Shown one piece after another: positions 20,628 to 33,645 of a DNA stretch of 64,000 nucleotides. Both the position numbers and the translations under genes were made by a program. The notes under the pieces are model-generated. The model searched no databases and was not told where the DNA came from. It saw nothing but the letters and a program-made list of their open reading frames with translations. Positions within the stretch are counted from its first letter, which is position 1. The number at the start of each line of letters is the position of its first letter. The stretch lies in assembly GCF_000002425.4 (NCBI RefSeq), contig NC_037253.1, positions 2,083,049-2,147,048 on the forward strand, given 5' to 3'. Source of the DNA: Physcomitrium patens (taxonomy: Eukaryota > Streptophyta > Bryopsida > Funariales > Funariaceae).

Positions 20628-23600
20628 ACAATCTAATATCACGACAACAATCAGGTTCCTCCTTCTCTGTCCAACCTGCCCGTTGTTTTACAATTTCTTT
20701 GTTTTTAGGCCCTCAAAAACAAAAAACTTTAGCTTTATTGGATTCGGGGGCATCTACTTGTTTTTTAGATGAAGAGTTTGCTAAACGCCACAAGATCCGT
20801 TTAGTACAGAAGTCCAAACCTGTTCACGTAGAGGTGATAGATGGACGACCCTTATTGTCAAGCAACGTTACCCACGAATCAGAACCTATAGAAGTGGTGT
20901 TTAAGGACCATAGTAGTCACGTTATTTTTAATATTATTAGAATTCCATCAAGCCCTGTTATCCTTGGTCTTTCTTGGTTAGAAGATCATAATCCGTCCAT
21001 TGATTGGAGGCTACGAAGGATAACATTTCCTGAAAAAAATAATAATAAACCTGTTGGTAGAACCTACATGAAGAAATCCATGTTTATTGGAGCGAGAGCG
21101 TTCCTAAGATCGTCCAAGGAAGGCGCACCATTTGTCATTTATGCAGCTCCAACTAGCGGCGAGAATATCTCAACATCGAATATACCAGAGCAATATAGGG
21201 ATTTTGAAGACGTGTTTCAGAAGAAGAACGCCGATATACTGCCGGAACATCGACCATATGATTGCGCCATAGACTTAGAGGAAGGAGCGCAACCACCTTT
21301 TGGTCCAATATACAACCTATCGCAGACGGAGTTGGCAGAATTGCGGAAGTACATCGATGAGAATCTAGCCAAGAATTTTATTCGACATTCAAAGTCGCCA
21401 GCTGGAGCACCAATCTTATTCGTGAAGAAAAAAGATGGCTCACTGCAGATGTGCGTGGACTACCGAGGACTCAACAAGGTGACCAAGAAAAATCGCTATC
21501 CCTTACCTTTGATCTCCGGCCTCTTAGATCAACTTGGACGTGCAAGGATTTTTACAAAGATTGATTTAAGAGGAGCCTACAACCTTGTACAAATCAAAGA
21601 AGGAGATGAATGGAAGACAGCCTTTCGTACAAGGTATGGCCATTTTGAGTACAATGTCATGCCTTTTGGTCTTACCAATGCTCCAGCGGTCTTTCAGCAT
21701 ATGATGAACGACATCTTTTGGGAGTACCTCGATGACTTTGTTGTCATCTATCTGGATGATATTTTGATATTTTCCAAGAATGAAGAAGAACATGAGAAGC
21801 ACGTTTGTTTGGTTCTTAAAAAACTACGCGAACGAGGACTCTACGCCAAGTTGGAGAAGTGTCAATTTCACCAGAATGAGATGGAATTTTTGGGCTTCAT
21901 AGCGACTACAGAGGGCTTGAAGATGGATCCAAAAAAGGTAGAAGCAATTATATCTTGGGAAGTTCCGAAGATGGTTAGAGATGTTCAGTGTTTTCTTGGA
22001 TTTGCTAACTTCTATCGGATCTTCATCAAGAATTATTCTCAAGTTGCTGCACCACTCACGCGTCTAACAAGCAAAGACAAGCTCGAATGGGGATCACAAG
22101 CAGCAAAAGCATTTCAAGATCTCAAGACGGCATTCACTACGGCTCCAATCTTGGTACACCCTGACTTTGCAAAGGCTTTCTATTTAGAGATCGATGCTTC
22201 AGATTTTGCTTCGGGAGCTGTGCTTTCACAGATGGGCATAGACAAGAAGCTTCACCTAGTTGCGTTCTATTCACAAAAGTTCTCTGCTGCTGAGATCAAC
22301 TACGAGATCCACGACAAAGAGCTGCTTGCTATAGTGGATGCCTTCCAAGAGTGGCGTCACTTCCTCGAAGGAGCTGCACATCCAGTGACTGTTTATACGG
22401 ACCACAAGAATTTGGAGTACTTCATGACAGCTCGAATTTTGAATCGTCATCAAGCTCGATGGAATATGTCTCTATCACGATTTGACTTTATTATCACCTA
22501 CCGCCCTGGAACACAGCAAGGATTATCTGACGCATTATCGAGGAGATCGTATCTTGCGCCAAAGGCTGGAGAAAAAGCGTTTGATCAACAATGTACAACA
22601 TTGTTGAAACCAGAAAAATTCAGGATTTTTGCTACTGTTGCAACTATCAATGTCGGCTTCCTCAGCGAGGTACGTACTGCGACCATTGAGGATTCTATAG
22701 CTCTTGACATCAAACAACGTGTTGATAATGACAAATTTAAGGTGGAGGGAGATCTTCTGTATTTTGAGGAGCGGTTGTATATCCCGAAAGGACCAACTCG
22801 ACTCCGAGTACTTCAATCTCGCCACGACTTTCCAGCTGCGGGACATTTTGGATTCAACAAGACTTTGGAGCTCATTTCACGAGATTTTTGGTGGCCCCAA
22901 ATGTGGAAGGATGTGAAGGAATTTGTCCTTTCTTGTGATGTTTGTTCAAGATCCAAGATCCCTCGACATCGTCCGTATGGACTTCTCTAGCCATTGCCTA
23001 TTCCGCACCGACCATGGTCTTCAGTTTCTATGGACTTCATTACGGACCTACCGCCATCGAATTCATTTGACAGCATCTTTGTTGTGGTGGATCGATTTAC
23101 AAAGATGGCGCATTTCGTGCCTTGCAAGAAAACATCGTCAAGTGAAGACACCGCAAGACTCTTTCTTGATAACATATATTGTTATCATGGCCTACCAGAT
23201 GATATCGTGTCAGATCAAGGTACTCAGTTTGTATCCAAGTTTTGGAGGTCCCTCTTTGATATATTGAAGGTGGATATTAAGCTCTCTTCGGCTTTTCATC
23301 CTCAAATTGACGGTCAAACGGAGCGGGTGAATCAAGTTTTGGAGCAATATTTACGATGCAGCATCAACTATCAACAAGATGATTGGACTGCATATCTACA
23401 GCTTGCTGAGTTCGCATACAACAACACTCTTCATGCGTCAACTCAACAAACACCATTCTTCTCCAACTACGGATACCACTCCAAGCTCGATTTATTGAGT
23501 TCTTCAGCAAATAACAATCCAGCAGCTGAAGGATTTGTGAAGCAACTATCGGAGCTTCAAGCGACATTGAAGCTTCAATTGCAATCTGCCCAAGAGAGTT

Positions 23601-24088
23601 ACAAGGCATCTGCAGATAAATATCGAAATGAGGCGCCTACTTTTAAAGTTGGAAGTAAAGTATGGCTTCTTCGACGGAATATCAAGACCAAGCGGCCATG
23701 TGACAAATTGGACTATCGGAGATTAGGGCCATTTGTTATCGGGAAGCAGATCAATCCGGTGGCATATCGTTTGGAGTTACCAGCTACTATGAAGGTACAT
23801 CCAGTCTTTCATGTGTCTTTGTTGGAACCTTATCGAGAGTCAGCTTTTTCCCAAAGAGTACAAAGTCCGCCACCAAGTATCGAAATTGAAAACCAAGAGG
23901 AATACGAGGTGGAAAAGATACTAGATTCATGGCGTAATAGGAAAAAATTGGAGTATTTAGTGCATTGGAGTGGATACGACATCAATAAACGAACGTGGGA
24001 GCGTGCCAAAAATCTTGCCAATGCACCAAAAAAGGTACAAGAATTTCATCAACGATATCCTCATAAACCTAAGCCGATTCAACGATAG
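20618..24088 (+). pseudogene. Chromovirus B pol: PR-RT-RH-INT-chromodomain (one nonsense codon)
   Basis: About 1156 codons in the -1 frame relative to gag. The first in-frame codon after the gag stop region is GTG at 20618, so the true start (frameshift or reinitiation) is unknown. Protease has LALLDSGAST. RT has [20 protein letters not shown] and YLDDILIFSKN. RNase H has EIDASDFASGA and YTDHKNLEYF. The integrase zinc part ends CDVCSRSK and the core has MDFITDLP, SDQGTQF and HPQIDGQTERVN. The chromodomain is EYEVEKILDS...LEYLVHWSGYD..TWE. The only defect is TAG at 22988-22990, where C reads CAG. Confidence 0.92.
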
Positions 24089-24214
24089 CTTCTTGCTGAA
24101 GCTTGCTCATCAAGTAGCATAAAAAGGGGGGAGGGCACCTCCAAAACCCATAGTTCGATAGTGTAGAACTTTGTTAGCAACTATAGTTTGCTCTCATCAT
24201 TTTAGCCTTTGGAC

Positions 24215-24562
24215 ATGGATAGTCAAGATACTACACTTGTTATGTCATCTCAAGCCACTAGCTCATGAAGACGACCGCGAGATGAAGAACCGCCTGCACC
24301 ACGACGACGTCGGAGGATATCGAGCAACAGATCGCTAGTAATTGTATTTGAGGTGGAGCCTGCCTACGACGGTCAGCCAGAAGGTGTGTTTGGAGGACAG
24401 TTTCACAATGAAGACACAGAAGTCCACGCTTGGTCAGAGGTTGAAGGTGTTGGTCACTACCGTTGGCTCCAAGGGCCGATGAATCATTTGCCTCGCGAAC
24501 AACAATTGGAATTCATAGCGGATGTGATGCGACAGATTTTCATTTTCTTGCGTTGGTATTGA
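24215..24562 (+). pseudogene. Chromovirus B ORF3, conserved extra protein of unknown function
   Basis: 115 codons from ATG 24215 to TGA 24560-24562, starting 126 nt after pol. An Arg-rich N-terminal stretch (PRRRRRISSNRS) is followed by LVIVFEVEPAYDG, AWSEVEGVGHYRWLQGP and REQQLEFIADVMRQI. One TGA at 24266-24268 interrupts it, where B' has CGA. Homologues follow pol in C (140 codons, intact) and B' (117 codons). There is no signal peptide or membrane helix, so it is not env-like. The basic stretch may act in nuclear entry or RNA binding; that is a guess. Confidence 0.75.
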
Positions 24563-24612
24563 TTGATAACAACATTGCTTCTCGGAGACCTCGAAGTTAG
24601 AAGAGGAGGTGA

Positions 24613-25045
24613 TGTCATGGACATACATTGGAAGATTCTTCGAATATTCTTCTAGAATATTCTCTAAAGATTCTCTAAAGATTCCTTTAGAAGGTTCTAG
24701 AAGATTTTTAGAATATTCCCTAAAGATTCTTTTAGAAGGTTCTAGAATATTCTTAGAAGGTTCTAGAATATTCTGATAGATTTTAGGATGTTGCTCGAGA
24801 AGTTTCCTAATTAGTAGAAGTTGTTGGAGAAGCGTCCTAGTTAGCGGAAGTAGCTCGAGAAGCTTCCTATTCAGTAGTATATATAGGAGTCGAGGCTGAA
24901 AGGTTCTTCAGTCTCTACAACACATCTCTTGGAGTTCTAGCTCACCTTTCTGGTGTTGTTCTTATACTCATCTGTTTAATCTAGTTTTGCCACTTCTTCT
25001 TGAACTTCTTGTTAGATTTCAAGTCTGTATTTTGTGTCCGTGACA
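24613..25045 (+). repeat. Chromovirus B 3' LTR
   Basis: 433 bp, TGTCATGGACAT...GTCCGTGACA, after the purine tract ending at 24612. It keeps the heat-shock-element array. The R segment differs from the 5' copy by one base (CTCTAC for CTCGAC). Confidence 0.93.
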
Positions 25046-25242
25046 AACCTACCGGCTGGGGCAAAAAGGACTTCGACGAGCAGTCAAAGGACATCTATAT
25101 AGATTTACGATATATTTTTGTAGTTGTTTATATTCCAACAGTCAAAAATCGATGGACTGCTTGAATATTAGCGAATCTCCATACTACCTTCTATAACTAG
25201 ATACCCAACACGTTCTCGAGCAGGAAAGCACGTAATACGACA
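25046..25242 (+). repeat. Element A 3' LTR, second part
   Basis: Resumes AACCTACCGGCTGG and ends ATACGACA at 25242. The mirror copy is at 62176-62372, with two substitutions noticed by eye. Confidence 0.9.
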
Positions 25243-25369
25243 CCGTAATTCTATAATTAACCACTTTTAAGAATTAAATCACTTATCCATCCTCTTAAAT
25301 TCCCTATTATATGGACTATTAATATATTTTATTAATATTTTTCAAAAATGAATTAATATCTATTTTGTA
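25243..25369 (-). repeat. E2 3' LTR, proximal part (left arm)
   Basis: Matches 47228-47345 in reverse complement. Its first bases read TACAAAATAG where the 5' LTR has TGTAGAATAG. It is separated from the rest of the LTR by element A. Confidence 0.8.
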
Positions 25370-27295
25370 TAGCTCCACTCCTATCTGTGCAGCGTCCTCG
25401 CAAACACTCATTTGATACCTATTTAAAAATTATCTTACAAATCTCCACAAAACTTGCGATCCCTCTAGCCTATTTAATTAATCAATTGCCGCAGTATCTG
25501 TTATTGGTTCTACTGATTCCGGTTCCAACTACAAATCTTCTTCTTCTTTCGTGAGTCAATCGATTCTTTCCTCAATTGGTTTGAGAGATCTTCATTATAT
25601 TCACGTAGTACACGAACTTGAGCATCCAGTTTTAAGATCTGGACATCCCGAAGTTCCAATTATTATTGCTACTGACTCATCCATTCTAGAATATCTTCAA
25701 TCGACACTTGTGACTAGCTCCTCACTGTTATATCTCAACTGGAACTACTACTCTCAAAAATACAAGAAATACAAGAAAATGGTACTCTAGCCAACCCAAA
25801 ACAATACCACAGAATGACTTTAACTGGTGCCCCACTCCTATTTTTTTACTACTTGGTAATAATGACAACATGTTACCCATACTGTCCGTGAAAGGTAATG
25901 AAAAGTAATCTTTCTTGATGGCCGCATTAAACTTTCAAAAATCCTGACATATCCGAATTTTTCCATTCTTTTTTGGCACCATCACAATTGACAACACCTA
26001 TGCACTATGCGGAACAGGATAAATAAAACCCACATCAAGAAGTTTATCCAATTATTCTTTTACTAAAAGGAAATATTTTGGGATAAGCTGGTGTTGTCTT
26101 TGACGAACTGGCGTAACACCCTCCTCTAAAATAATCTGGTGCTCACACACATCGGCTGCAATCCCTTTCAAATCCGCATACAACCACGCAAAGGTAGATT
26201 TGTGATGGATGAAAAATCATTTCTAAGCATCCAAATCTATACCGATAATATCAGCATATATTTTAATTAGCTGTGGCATTTCGTTGGTGCTCAGGTTAAT
26301 AGATTGATACATATAGTCATCAACAACCTCTGATTTAATTATATTCTCTTGATCTGAATATCTTGTATTATCCAACATATGGGAACCACCCAAATCTGGT
26401 TCCAATGTGTTGATTCTATTGATTGCAAAATTATTCATCCATTCGGCAATAGCATGATCCGAATTAGTCGCATCCTCCTGATGCAGTAAATATTCATCAA
26501 GACCTCCACATTGGTAGACTCCTGCCTTTGTTGTTGAAGTGTTTTGTCCTACCCGAAATTGTGGTGAACCTATAACATCGGCATCTTCTTCAATCGATTG
26601 ACTCTTGTTGTCCAATATAAATTCAGATTTTGGCAATTGAGATTTTTCATGATATTATACCAGATACATCTATAGAATAATCAGGTCCCAGCCTTTTCCA
26701 ATTGTCAATGTGCCACAGCTCCAATCGTTCTTAGCTTTGGCTTGATAAAACCAAGGTCTGCTCAATAAAATAGGATACAATAACGTAGAACTCAATAATC
26801 GAAATATAATATAATCGATTTTGTATGTCAATCCCACGATTACAGTGGCAATATTTCATAAGATTTCCATTGGCTTTATCCGACTATGATCTGCCAAATA
26901 CAAGATCAATGTCGTAGATAGCAATTACATTAGATCCAAATCCTCCATTGTATCCGCATTCATTAAATTCACATAGGAACCGACATCGACTTGTATCCTT
27001 GGAATTACAATGCCATCGATTGATACATCGATTGTTGGTGCTCTCGGATCTGGGTTTAACCTAACTTCATGAATTTCTTTAGTGCGGAATCTTCATTGTA
27101 TTAGCACTGAATTCAATGTAGATCGACATTCCAGTGCTACAGCCAAAAGTTGCTTCATTGTAATTCAAGACTGAATAACATCCAAATCCTTCAGAATGTT
27201 GTAGGATTCCATATTGAGAGTAATTTCCAATGTTCTTTTGCGTTTCATTGCTTTTGATTTTACTTCGTGATGTAAGATAGTCTTCCGCCCTAGAA
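25370..27295 (-). pseudogene. E2 3' region: protease and truncated RT remnant (left arm)
   Basis: Minus strand from 27295: an Athila/Tat-type protease box (DGGSSVNLMNA), a linker open for 137 codons at 26636-26223 (SEFILDNKSQSIEE...), then the RT N-terminus (ILEEGVTPVRQRQ, VPKKNGKIR, DYFSLPFTDS). Sequence then jumps to 3' terminal noncoding sequence near 25860, so the RT catalytic core, RNase H and integrase are deleted. The 137-codon linker is identical at protein level to the right-arm copy at 60782-61195. Confidence 0.82.
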
Positions 27296-27711
27296 TGTCA
27301 ATGACACAAAAATACAGACTCAAGATCTAACAAGAAGTTTAAAAAGAATTAACAAGAATTAGATTAATTAGATGAGAACAACACCAGAGAGGTGAGCTAG
27401 AGCTCCAAGAAATGTATTGTCGAGACTGAAGAACTCTTCAGCCTCGATTCCAATATATACTTCTATTTAGGAAGCTTCTCAAGTAACTTCTACCAACTAG
27501 GAAGCTTCTAGAAGGTTCCAAAGACTTGTTTCTAGAAGGTTCTAGAAACTTATATCTAGAAGGTTCTAAGGACTATGTCTCTAATATCTTTTTCCAACTA
27601 AGAAGCTTCTAGAAGGTTCCAGAGACTTGCTTCTAGAAGGTTCTAGAAACTTGTTTGTAGAAGGTTCTAGAAACTTCTCTCTAGAAGATTCTAAAGATTA
27701 TGTCCCTAATA
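27296..27711 (-). repeat. B' 3' LTR (left arm)
   Basis: 416 bp, longer than the 5' LTR because about 110 bp holding several GAAnnTTC modules is duplicated inside it. Ends TTGACA on the element strand. Confidence 0.88.
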
Positions 27712-27761
27712 TCACCCCCTCCTTTAGCTTCGAGGTCTTTGAGAAGCAATGTTGTTGTTAA

Positions 27762-28115
27762 TCAGTACCAACGTAAGAAAATGAAGATCTGTCGCATAAC
27801 GTCTGCTATGAACTCCAACTGTTGTTCACGAGGCAAGGGGTTCATCGACCCTTGAAGCCCACGATAGCGGCCCACTCTTTCAACTTCTGACCAAGCATGA
27901 ACTTCCGTATCCTCATTATGAAATTGTCCAGCAAACACGCCTTTTGGCTGACCATCGTAAGCAGGCTTGGACTCAAATAAAATCACCAATGATTGGTTAC
28001 TCGATATCCTCCGTCGTCGTCATGGTGTAGGCAGTTCTTTATCTTGGGGTCGCCTTCGTGAGCTAGTCAGTTGAGATAATCTGACTAGCATAGTATCTAT
28101 CTCTTGGCTATCCAT
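27762..28115 (-). pseudogene. B' ORF3 (left arm)
   Basis: 117 codons from ATG 28115. Carries the ORF3 signature AWSEVE...GRYRGLQGS and REQQLEFIADVMRQI. One TGA replaces a CGA-type Arg codon in the basic stretch. The open part is 27762-27989. The right-arm copy has one further stop. Confidence 0.72.
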
Positions 28116-28246
28116 ATCAGAAGACCAAACTATGGCTATTGAAAAAATTCTATTTTATCTTGGAAAAAATAACTACATCAACTACGAATTTTGGTAGTGC
28201 TCTCTCCCTTTCTTATATTCTTGGATGAGCAAGCTTCAGAAGGAAG

Positions 28247-31200
28247 CTATCGTCGAACCGGCTTAGGTTTATGAGGATGTTGTTGATGAAACTCTTGTAC
28301 CTTTTGTGGCGCATTGGCGAGATTTTTAGCTGGCTTCCACGTTCGCTCATTAATGTCGTAGCCGCACCAATGAACAAGATACTCCAACTTGCCCCACCTT
28401 CGCCATGAATCCAGTACCTTTTCACCCTCGTATTTCTCATGGTTCTCAATCTCAATACTAGGTGGCGGACATTGCACTCTTCCAGGAATAGACGACTCTC
28501 GATAAGGCTCTAACAAAGAAACATGAAAGACGGGATGTACCTTCATAGAAGTTGGTAATTCCAGACGATACGCCACTGGATTGATTTGCTTCTGGATGAT
28601 AAATGGTCCCAATCTTCGATAGTCCAACTTATCACATGGTTGCTTGGTCTTGATATTCCATCGAAGAAGCTATGCTTTATCTCCAATTTTGAAAGTAGGT
28701 GCTTGATTTCAAAATCTATCTGCAAACGCCTTGTAGGATTCTTGAGCGGATTGTAATTGAAGCTTCAACATATTTTGAAGCTCTGATAGTTGTTTCACAA
28801 ATCCTTCAGCTGTTGGATTGTTATTTGTTGACGGACTCAATAAATCAAGCTTTAGATGATACCCATAGTTGAAAAAGAATGGTGTGTATTGAGTCGACGC
28901 ATGGAGGTTGTTGTTATGTGCCAACTCGCCTAGCAGCAGATATGTGGTCCAATCGTCTTGCTGATAGTTGATGCTGCATCGTAAGTATTGTTCCAAGACT
29001 TAGTTCACCCGTTCCATTTGACCGTCAGTTTGAGGATGAAAAGTCGAAGAAAGCTTGATATCCACCTTCAGTATCTCAAAGAGAGATCTCCAAAACTTTG
29101 ATATGAACTGGGTTCCTCGATCTCATACGATATCATCTAGTAGTCCATGATATCGATACACATTATCGAGAAAGAGCCTTGTTGTAACTTCACTGGACAA
29201 TGTCTTCTTGTAAGGAACAAAGTGCGCCATCTTTGTAAGCCGATCTACCACGACAAAGATGCTGTCAAATGAGGTCGATGATGGAAGGTCCATGATGAAG
29301 TCCATGGAAACTAAACACCATAGTCGACGTGGAATCGACAATGGCTGTAGAAGTCCATAAGCGCAATGCCGAGGATTCTTAGATCTTGAACAGATGTCGC
29401 AGGAGAGGAAAAAATCTTTCACATCCTTCTACATTTGGGGCCACCAAAAATCTCGAGAAATAAGCTCCAAAGTCTTGTTGAATCCAAAATGTCTCGCAGT
29501 TGGAAAATTGTGGTGAGATTGAAGAACTCGGAGTCGTGCTTGTCCTTTTGGGATATACAACTGCTCCTCAAAGTATAAAAGATCTTCCTCCACCTTGAAC
29601 TTGTTGTCATTGGTACGCTGCTTGATATCAATGGCTACTGAATCTTTAATGGTGGCGGCACGTACCTGATTCAAGAAGTCAGCATCAATTGGTACAATAG
29701 TAGTACAAAGTCAAAATTACTCTAGCTTCAACAACGTCGTACATTCTTGATCAAACAATGCTTCTCCAGTCTTTGGTACAAGATACGATCTCTTCGATAA
29801 GGCATCAGATAGTCCTTGCTACTTTCTAGGTTGATAAGTGATAATTAAATCGAATCTAGATAGCAACATACTCCACCAAGCTTGACATCAATTTAGAACT
29901 CGAGCAGACATGAAATACTCCAAATTCTTGTGATCAGTGCATACGGTCACTGGGTGTGTAGCTCCTTCAAGAAAATGATGCAATTCTCGGAAAGAATCAA
30001 CTACAGTAAGAAGTTCCTTATCGTGGATCTCATAATTGATTTCAACAGCAGAGAACTTTTGAGAATAGAATGCAACCGGATGGAGCTTCTTGTCTTCTCC
30101 CATTTGTGAAAGTACAGCTCCCAAAGCAAAATCCAAAGCATCAGTTTCTAAATAAAAGGCCTTTGTAAAGTCTGGGTGTATCAAGATTGGAGCCGTAATA
30201 AATGTAATTTTTAGGTCTTGAAACGCCTGCTCCGCTAGAGATTCTCATTCCAGCTTATTGTTGCATGTCAATCGAGTGAGAGGAGCAGCAACTTGAGAAT
30301 AATTCTTGATGAAGATTCGATAGAAGTTGGCAAAGCTAAAAAAGCATTGTACGTCTCTCACCGTCTTTGGAACCTCCCAAGACACGATTGCTTCCACCTT
30401 CTTGGGGTCCATCTTCAAGCCTTTGGTAGTCGCAACGAACCCCAAAAACTCCATCTCTATTTGGTGAAATAAATACTTCTCCAACTTGGCATATAGTCCT
30501 CGCTCTGGTAGTTTCTCCAAGGCCAAACGAACGTGCTTTTCATGCTCTTCCTTATTTTTGGAGAATATCAAAATATCATCCAAAAAGATGACAACAAAAT
30601 CGTCAAGGTACTCTCGAAAAATGTCATTCATCATATGTTGAGAGACCACTGGAGCATTGGTAAGACCAAAGGGTATGACATTATATTCAAAATGGCCATA
30701 CCTTGTACGGAACGCTGTCTTCCACTCATCTCCTTCCTTGATTCATACGAGGTTGTAAGCTCCCTTTAGATCAATTTTTGTAAAAATCCTTGCAAGTCCA
30801 AGTTCTTCTAAGAGACCACAAATCAAGGATAACGAATAAAAATTCTTCTTTATTACCTTGTTGAGGCCTCGATAGTCCAGGCACATCCGTAATGAGCCAT
30901 CTTTCTTCTTCACAAATAAGATGGATATTCTAGCCAATGATTTTGAATGACGGATGAAGTTCTTGGCTAGATTCTTGTCAATGTACTTCCGTAACTCCGC
31001 CAATTCCATCTGCGATAGATTGTAAATTGGGCCAAAAGGTAGTTGTGCTCTTTCCTATAAGTCTATGGCGCAATCATATGGTCTGTGTTTTGGTAGCATG
31101 TCGGCATTTTTCTTTTGAAACATGTCTTTAAAATCCTTATATTGCTCCGGTATACTTGTTGTCGAGATCTTCACCCCAGTAGTTGGAGCCGCATAAATGA

Positions 31201-32751
31201 CAAATGGTGTGCCTTTCTTGGATGATCTTATAAATGCTCATGCTCCAATAAATAAGGATTTCTCTATTCGGGGTTTTTTACTAGACTTGCTTTTGGGTGG
31301 TTTTGTGGGAAAGGTCATCTTCCACAACTTCCAATCTATGGATGGGTTATGCTTTTTCAACCAGGAAAGACCAAGAATAACAGGATTTGATGGAATTCTA
31401 ATAATATTGAAAATAATATGACTACTATGGCCCTTAAACGTCACTTCTATAGGTTCTGATTCATGGGTGACACTACCAGACAATAAAGGTCGCCCATCTA
31501 TGACCTCAACGTGAACAGATTTGGATTTTTATACTAAAGGAATCTTATGATGCTTTGCAAATTCTTCATCTAAGAAATAAGCAGATGCTCCTGAATCTAA
31601 TAATGCTAAAGTTCTTAGTTTCTGAGGGCCAATAAACAAAAGGATTCTAATACAAAGGGCAGGTTGAGCGGAAAGAAAAGAACCTGGTTGTTGTTGCAAT
31701 ATTTTACTGTCCAGCTGCACAGTTCCTATTGTGGCTAGGCATCCTCATTTTCTTGAGTAAACACACCTCTAGTCTTGACAATACGTCGATTTTGCTTCTT
31801 GGGACAGTTTCCAACTTTGTGGCCTTCTTCACCGCAATACAAGCATAGATCTTCCTCCATACGTCACTTTTTTTCTTCTAGAGTAAGAAATTTGACACGT
31901 ACCGCATCAATTTACATGTCTTCTACCTCTGAATGTGAATTCACATTGCTTGCTGACATAGTTGGGGTGTGGCGAACCGTATGTTGTCTTAAACGTTGGT
32001 CTTGGCAGCGTTAGAATAGGTAGTTATCGCACTTCACAGCTTGGCTAATAGCTTCGTTGAGCGTTTGTGGATCAGGAAGAGTTAACAGCAAATCCTTCAC
32101 ATTGTCCCTTAAATCCCAATAGAATTGACTCATCAACGCTTCTTCGTCCCAATTGATGTCGCATGTTAATTGCTTGAAGTCCGATGCATAGACTGATGTA
32201 GAGCGCATCCCTTGTCATAGTGACCGGATCTTTGTTATACCCCATCGAACCTTATCGTGTTCACCAAATGCTTCCGCAAATGCCTCCAAAAAGATTTCAA
32301 AGTTGTTTAGTATGGACGATCCTTTCTCAAACAAAGGAGCAAACCATGATAGAGCTTGTTCTGTAAATAAGGTTCCAACAAGCCCAACACGTGACTCTTC
32401 CGTTGGATAGCGCTCGGACTCTAAAACTGTTATCAACCTGATTTGATTGACAAATCTTCGAAACTTAGAATGCATACCATCGAACTTGTCTGGAAGGCTA
32501 ACTCGGGACTCTTTATGTTGTAGAATCAGCGGTGCTTGTCGAACCTGAGGCAAAGTTGCTTCTCCAAGTGCAGTAGTTTGAGGCTGGTGCAACTTAGATT
32601 GTACCATCCAAAATGCTCCATCATTATGAAGCCTTGCCACGACTCCTTCAATCTCTGCAATTCTTTGCGATGACGTAGAGAGGGCATTCATGATAGCATC
32701 TAACTTGAACTCCGAACTTTCCGTCATACTAATGTCTTGGCCCCCGGCCAT
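28247..32751 (-). pseudogene. B' gag-pol (left arm)
   Basis: gag from 32751 (MAGGQDISMTESSEFKLD) with PDKFDGMHSKF. The protease has LALLDSGASAYFLDEEFAKHH (31720-31529). RT has [10 protein letters not shown] and FLDDILIFSKN (30649-30245), and RNase H has ETDALDFALGA (30184-29888). Integrase has DICSRSK and MDFIMDLP (29674-28709). The chromodomain is KVLDS...LEYLVHWCGYD (28627-28247). At least ten stops break it. Relative to the right arm it differs by 0-2.5% per segment. Confidence 0.88.
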
Positions 32752-33030
32752 TCTAAGAGAAGGACAAAAATGACTCTACAAGAAGATAATATTGGTTTAG
32801 AGGACGGTACTCCGCAACCTCAAAAATGCCTTAAGAGCTTCAAGAGAAGGAGTAATCCACTCTTTCCAAGAAGAATAAGACTCCAATATTCTAACAAAAG
32901 AAGTATCAATTTAGAGGAGGGTAATCCGCAACCTCTAAAATGCTAGTACACTTCCAAACAGAGAGGTAATCCACACTCTAATAAAGAAAAACTAGCTCTG
33001 ATATCTGAGGTGAGTGTAGTCTCGACAAAC

Positions 33031-33321
33031 TGTCATGAACACAGAAATACAGACTCGAGAACTAACAAGAAGTTTAAAAAGAACTGACAAGAACTAAATT
33101 AATCAGATGAGAACAACACCAGAGAGATGAGCTAGAGCTCCAAGAGATGTATTGTCGAGACTGAAGAACTCTTCAGCCTCGATTCTAATATATACTCCTA
33201 TTTAGGAAGCTTCTCAACCAACTCCTATCAATTAGGAAGCTTCTAGAAGGTTCCAGAGACTTGTTTCTAGAAGGTTCTAGAAACTTGTCTCTAGAAGGTT
33301 CTAAGGATTATGTCCCTAACA
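33031..33321 (-). repeat. B' 5' LTR (left arm)
   Basis: 291 bp. It has one 24-bp unit (TTCTAGAACCTTCTAGAGACAAG type) fewer than the 315-bp right-arm copy, so heat-shock-element number has changed since the duplication. Confidence 0.87.
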
Positions 33322-33645
33322 TGAACTTGAAATTGGAACAACAGTCAGGCTTCTTTGGAATTTCCACCCTGTAGAGGATCTTTCAACGGATAGGACGTTT
33401 CTTGGAACTGCATAGTGATCAAAATTGCTTGGAACGAAACCGAAGCCTCCGTAATTAGGACCTCATTGGGTTGTGCCACTGAGTCAAGTCTCATACTAGG
33501 TACAAAGTCCATAGCAGGACCTGGATTGGATGGTCCCGACCAATTGGCACGTGGAACCAAATTAGGTTCCTTAGTCTGTTGAAGTCTCAATATTGATATT
33601 GGTTCATTAAGTCCATGGACGGCGTCATGATCTTGGTCGTCCCGT
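33322..33645 (-). pseudogene. E2 gag fragment between B' and LTR-F (left arm)
   Basis: Encodes EEPNLVPRANWSGPSNPGP-like sequence on the minus strand. Compared with 53338-54078, about 440 bp holding two CCHC knuckles is deleted near 33622. Confidence 0.75.

Larger units (their letters stand above)
18899..25045 (+). mobile_element. Chromovirus B (Tcn1-like Ty3/gypsy), full length
   Basis: A complete element: 5' LTR, gag, pol, a third ORF, PPT (AGAAGAGGAGGTGA) and 3' LTR, inserted in the 3' LTR of A. Order of pol domains is protease-RT-RNase H-integrase-chromodomain. Only one nonsense codon interrupts each of gag, pol and ORF3, so it was recently active. The gag and the C-terminal chromodomain resemble fungal and moss Tcn1-like chromoviruses; this assignment is from motif memory, not from a tree. 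A mirror copy of its 3' part is at 62373-64000. Confidence 0.93.
9749..25242 (+). mobile_element. Ty3/gypsy element A (with nested solo LTR and element B)
   Basis: The layout is 5' LTR 9749-10762, PBS, gag-pol 10834-14050, inverted solo LTR 14051-15255 of the same family, pol continued 15256-17900, PPT, and a 3' LTR 17960-18898 plus 25046-25242 split by chromovirus B. LTR ends are TGTYGTGTTG...ATACGACA, with 4-bp target duplications (TCGT left, CCGT right). It has inserted into the 3' LTR of E2. Coding capacity is destroyed by many stops. The RT and integrase resemble a Ty3 group that I could not place in a named clade; no chromodomain was seen. Confidence 0.88.
27296..33321 (-). mobile_element. 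Chromovirus B' (left arm)
   Basis: A second chromovirus family, close to B, inserted in E2 on the minus strand. 5' LTR 33321-33031, gag 32751 to about 31700, pol to 28247, ORF3 28115-27762, 3' LTR 27711-27296. The flanks differ too much to define the target duplication. It carries many more stops than B or C. The mirror copy is 54079-60122. Confidence 0.9.

Noticed and set aside
24215..24562. ORF3 as an env-like gene
   Set aside because: No signal peptide, no transmembrane helix and no glycoprotein features; it is short and Arg-rich.
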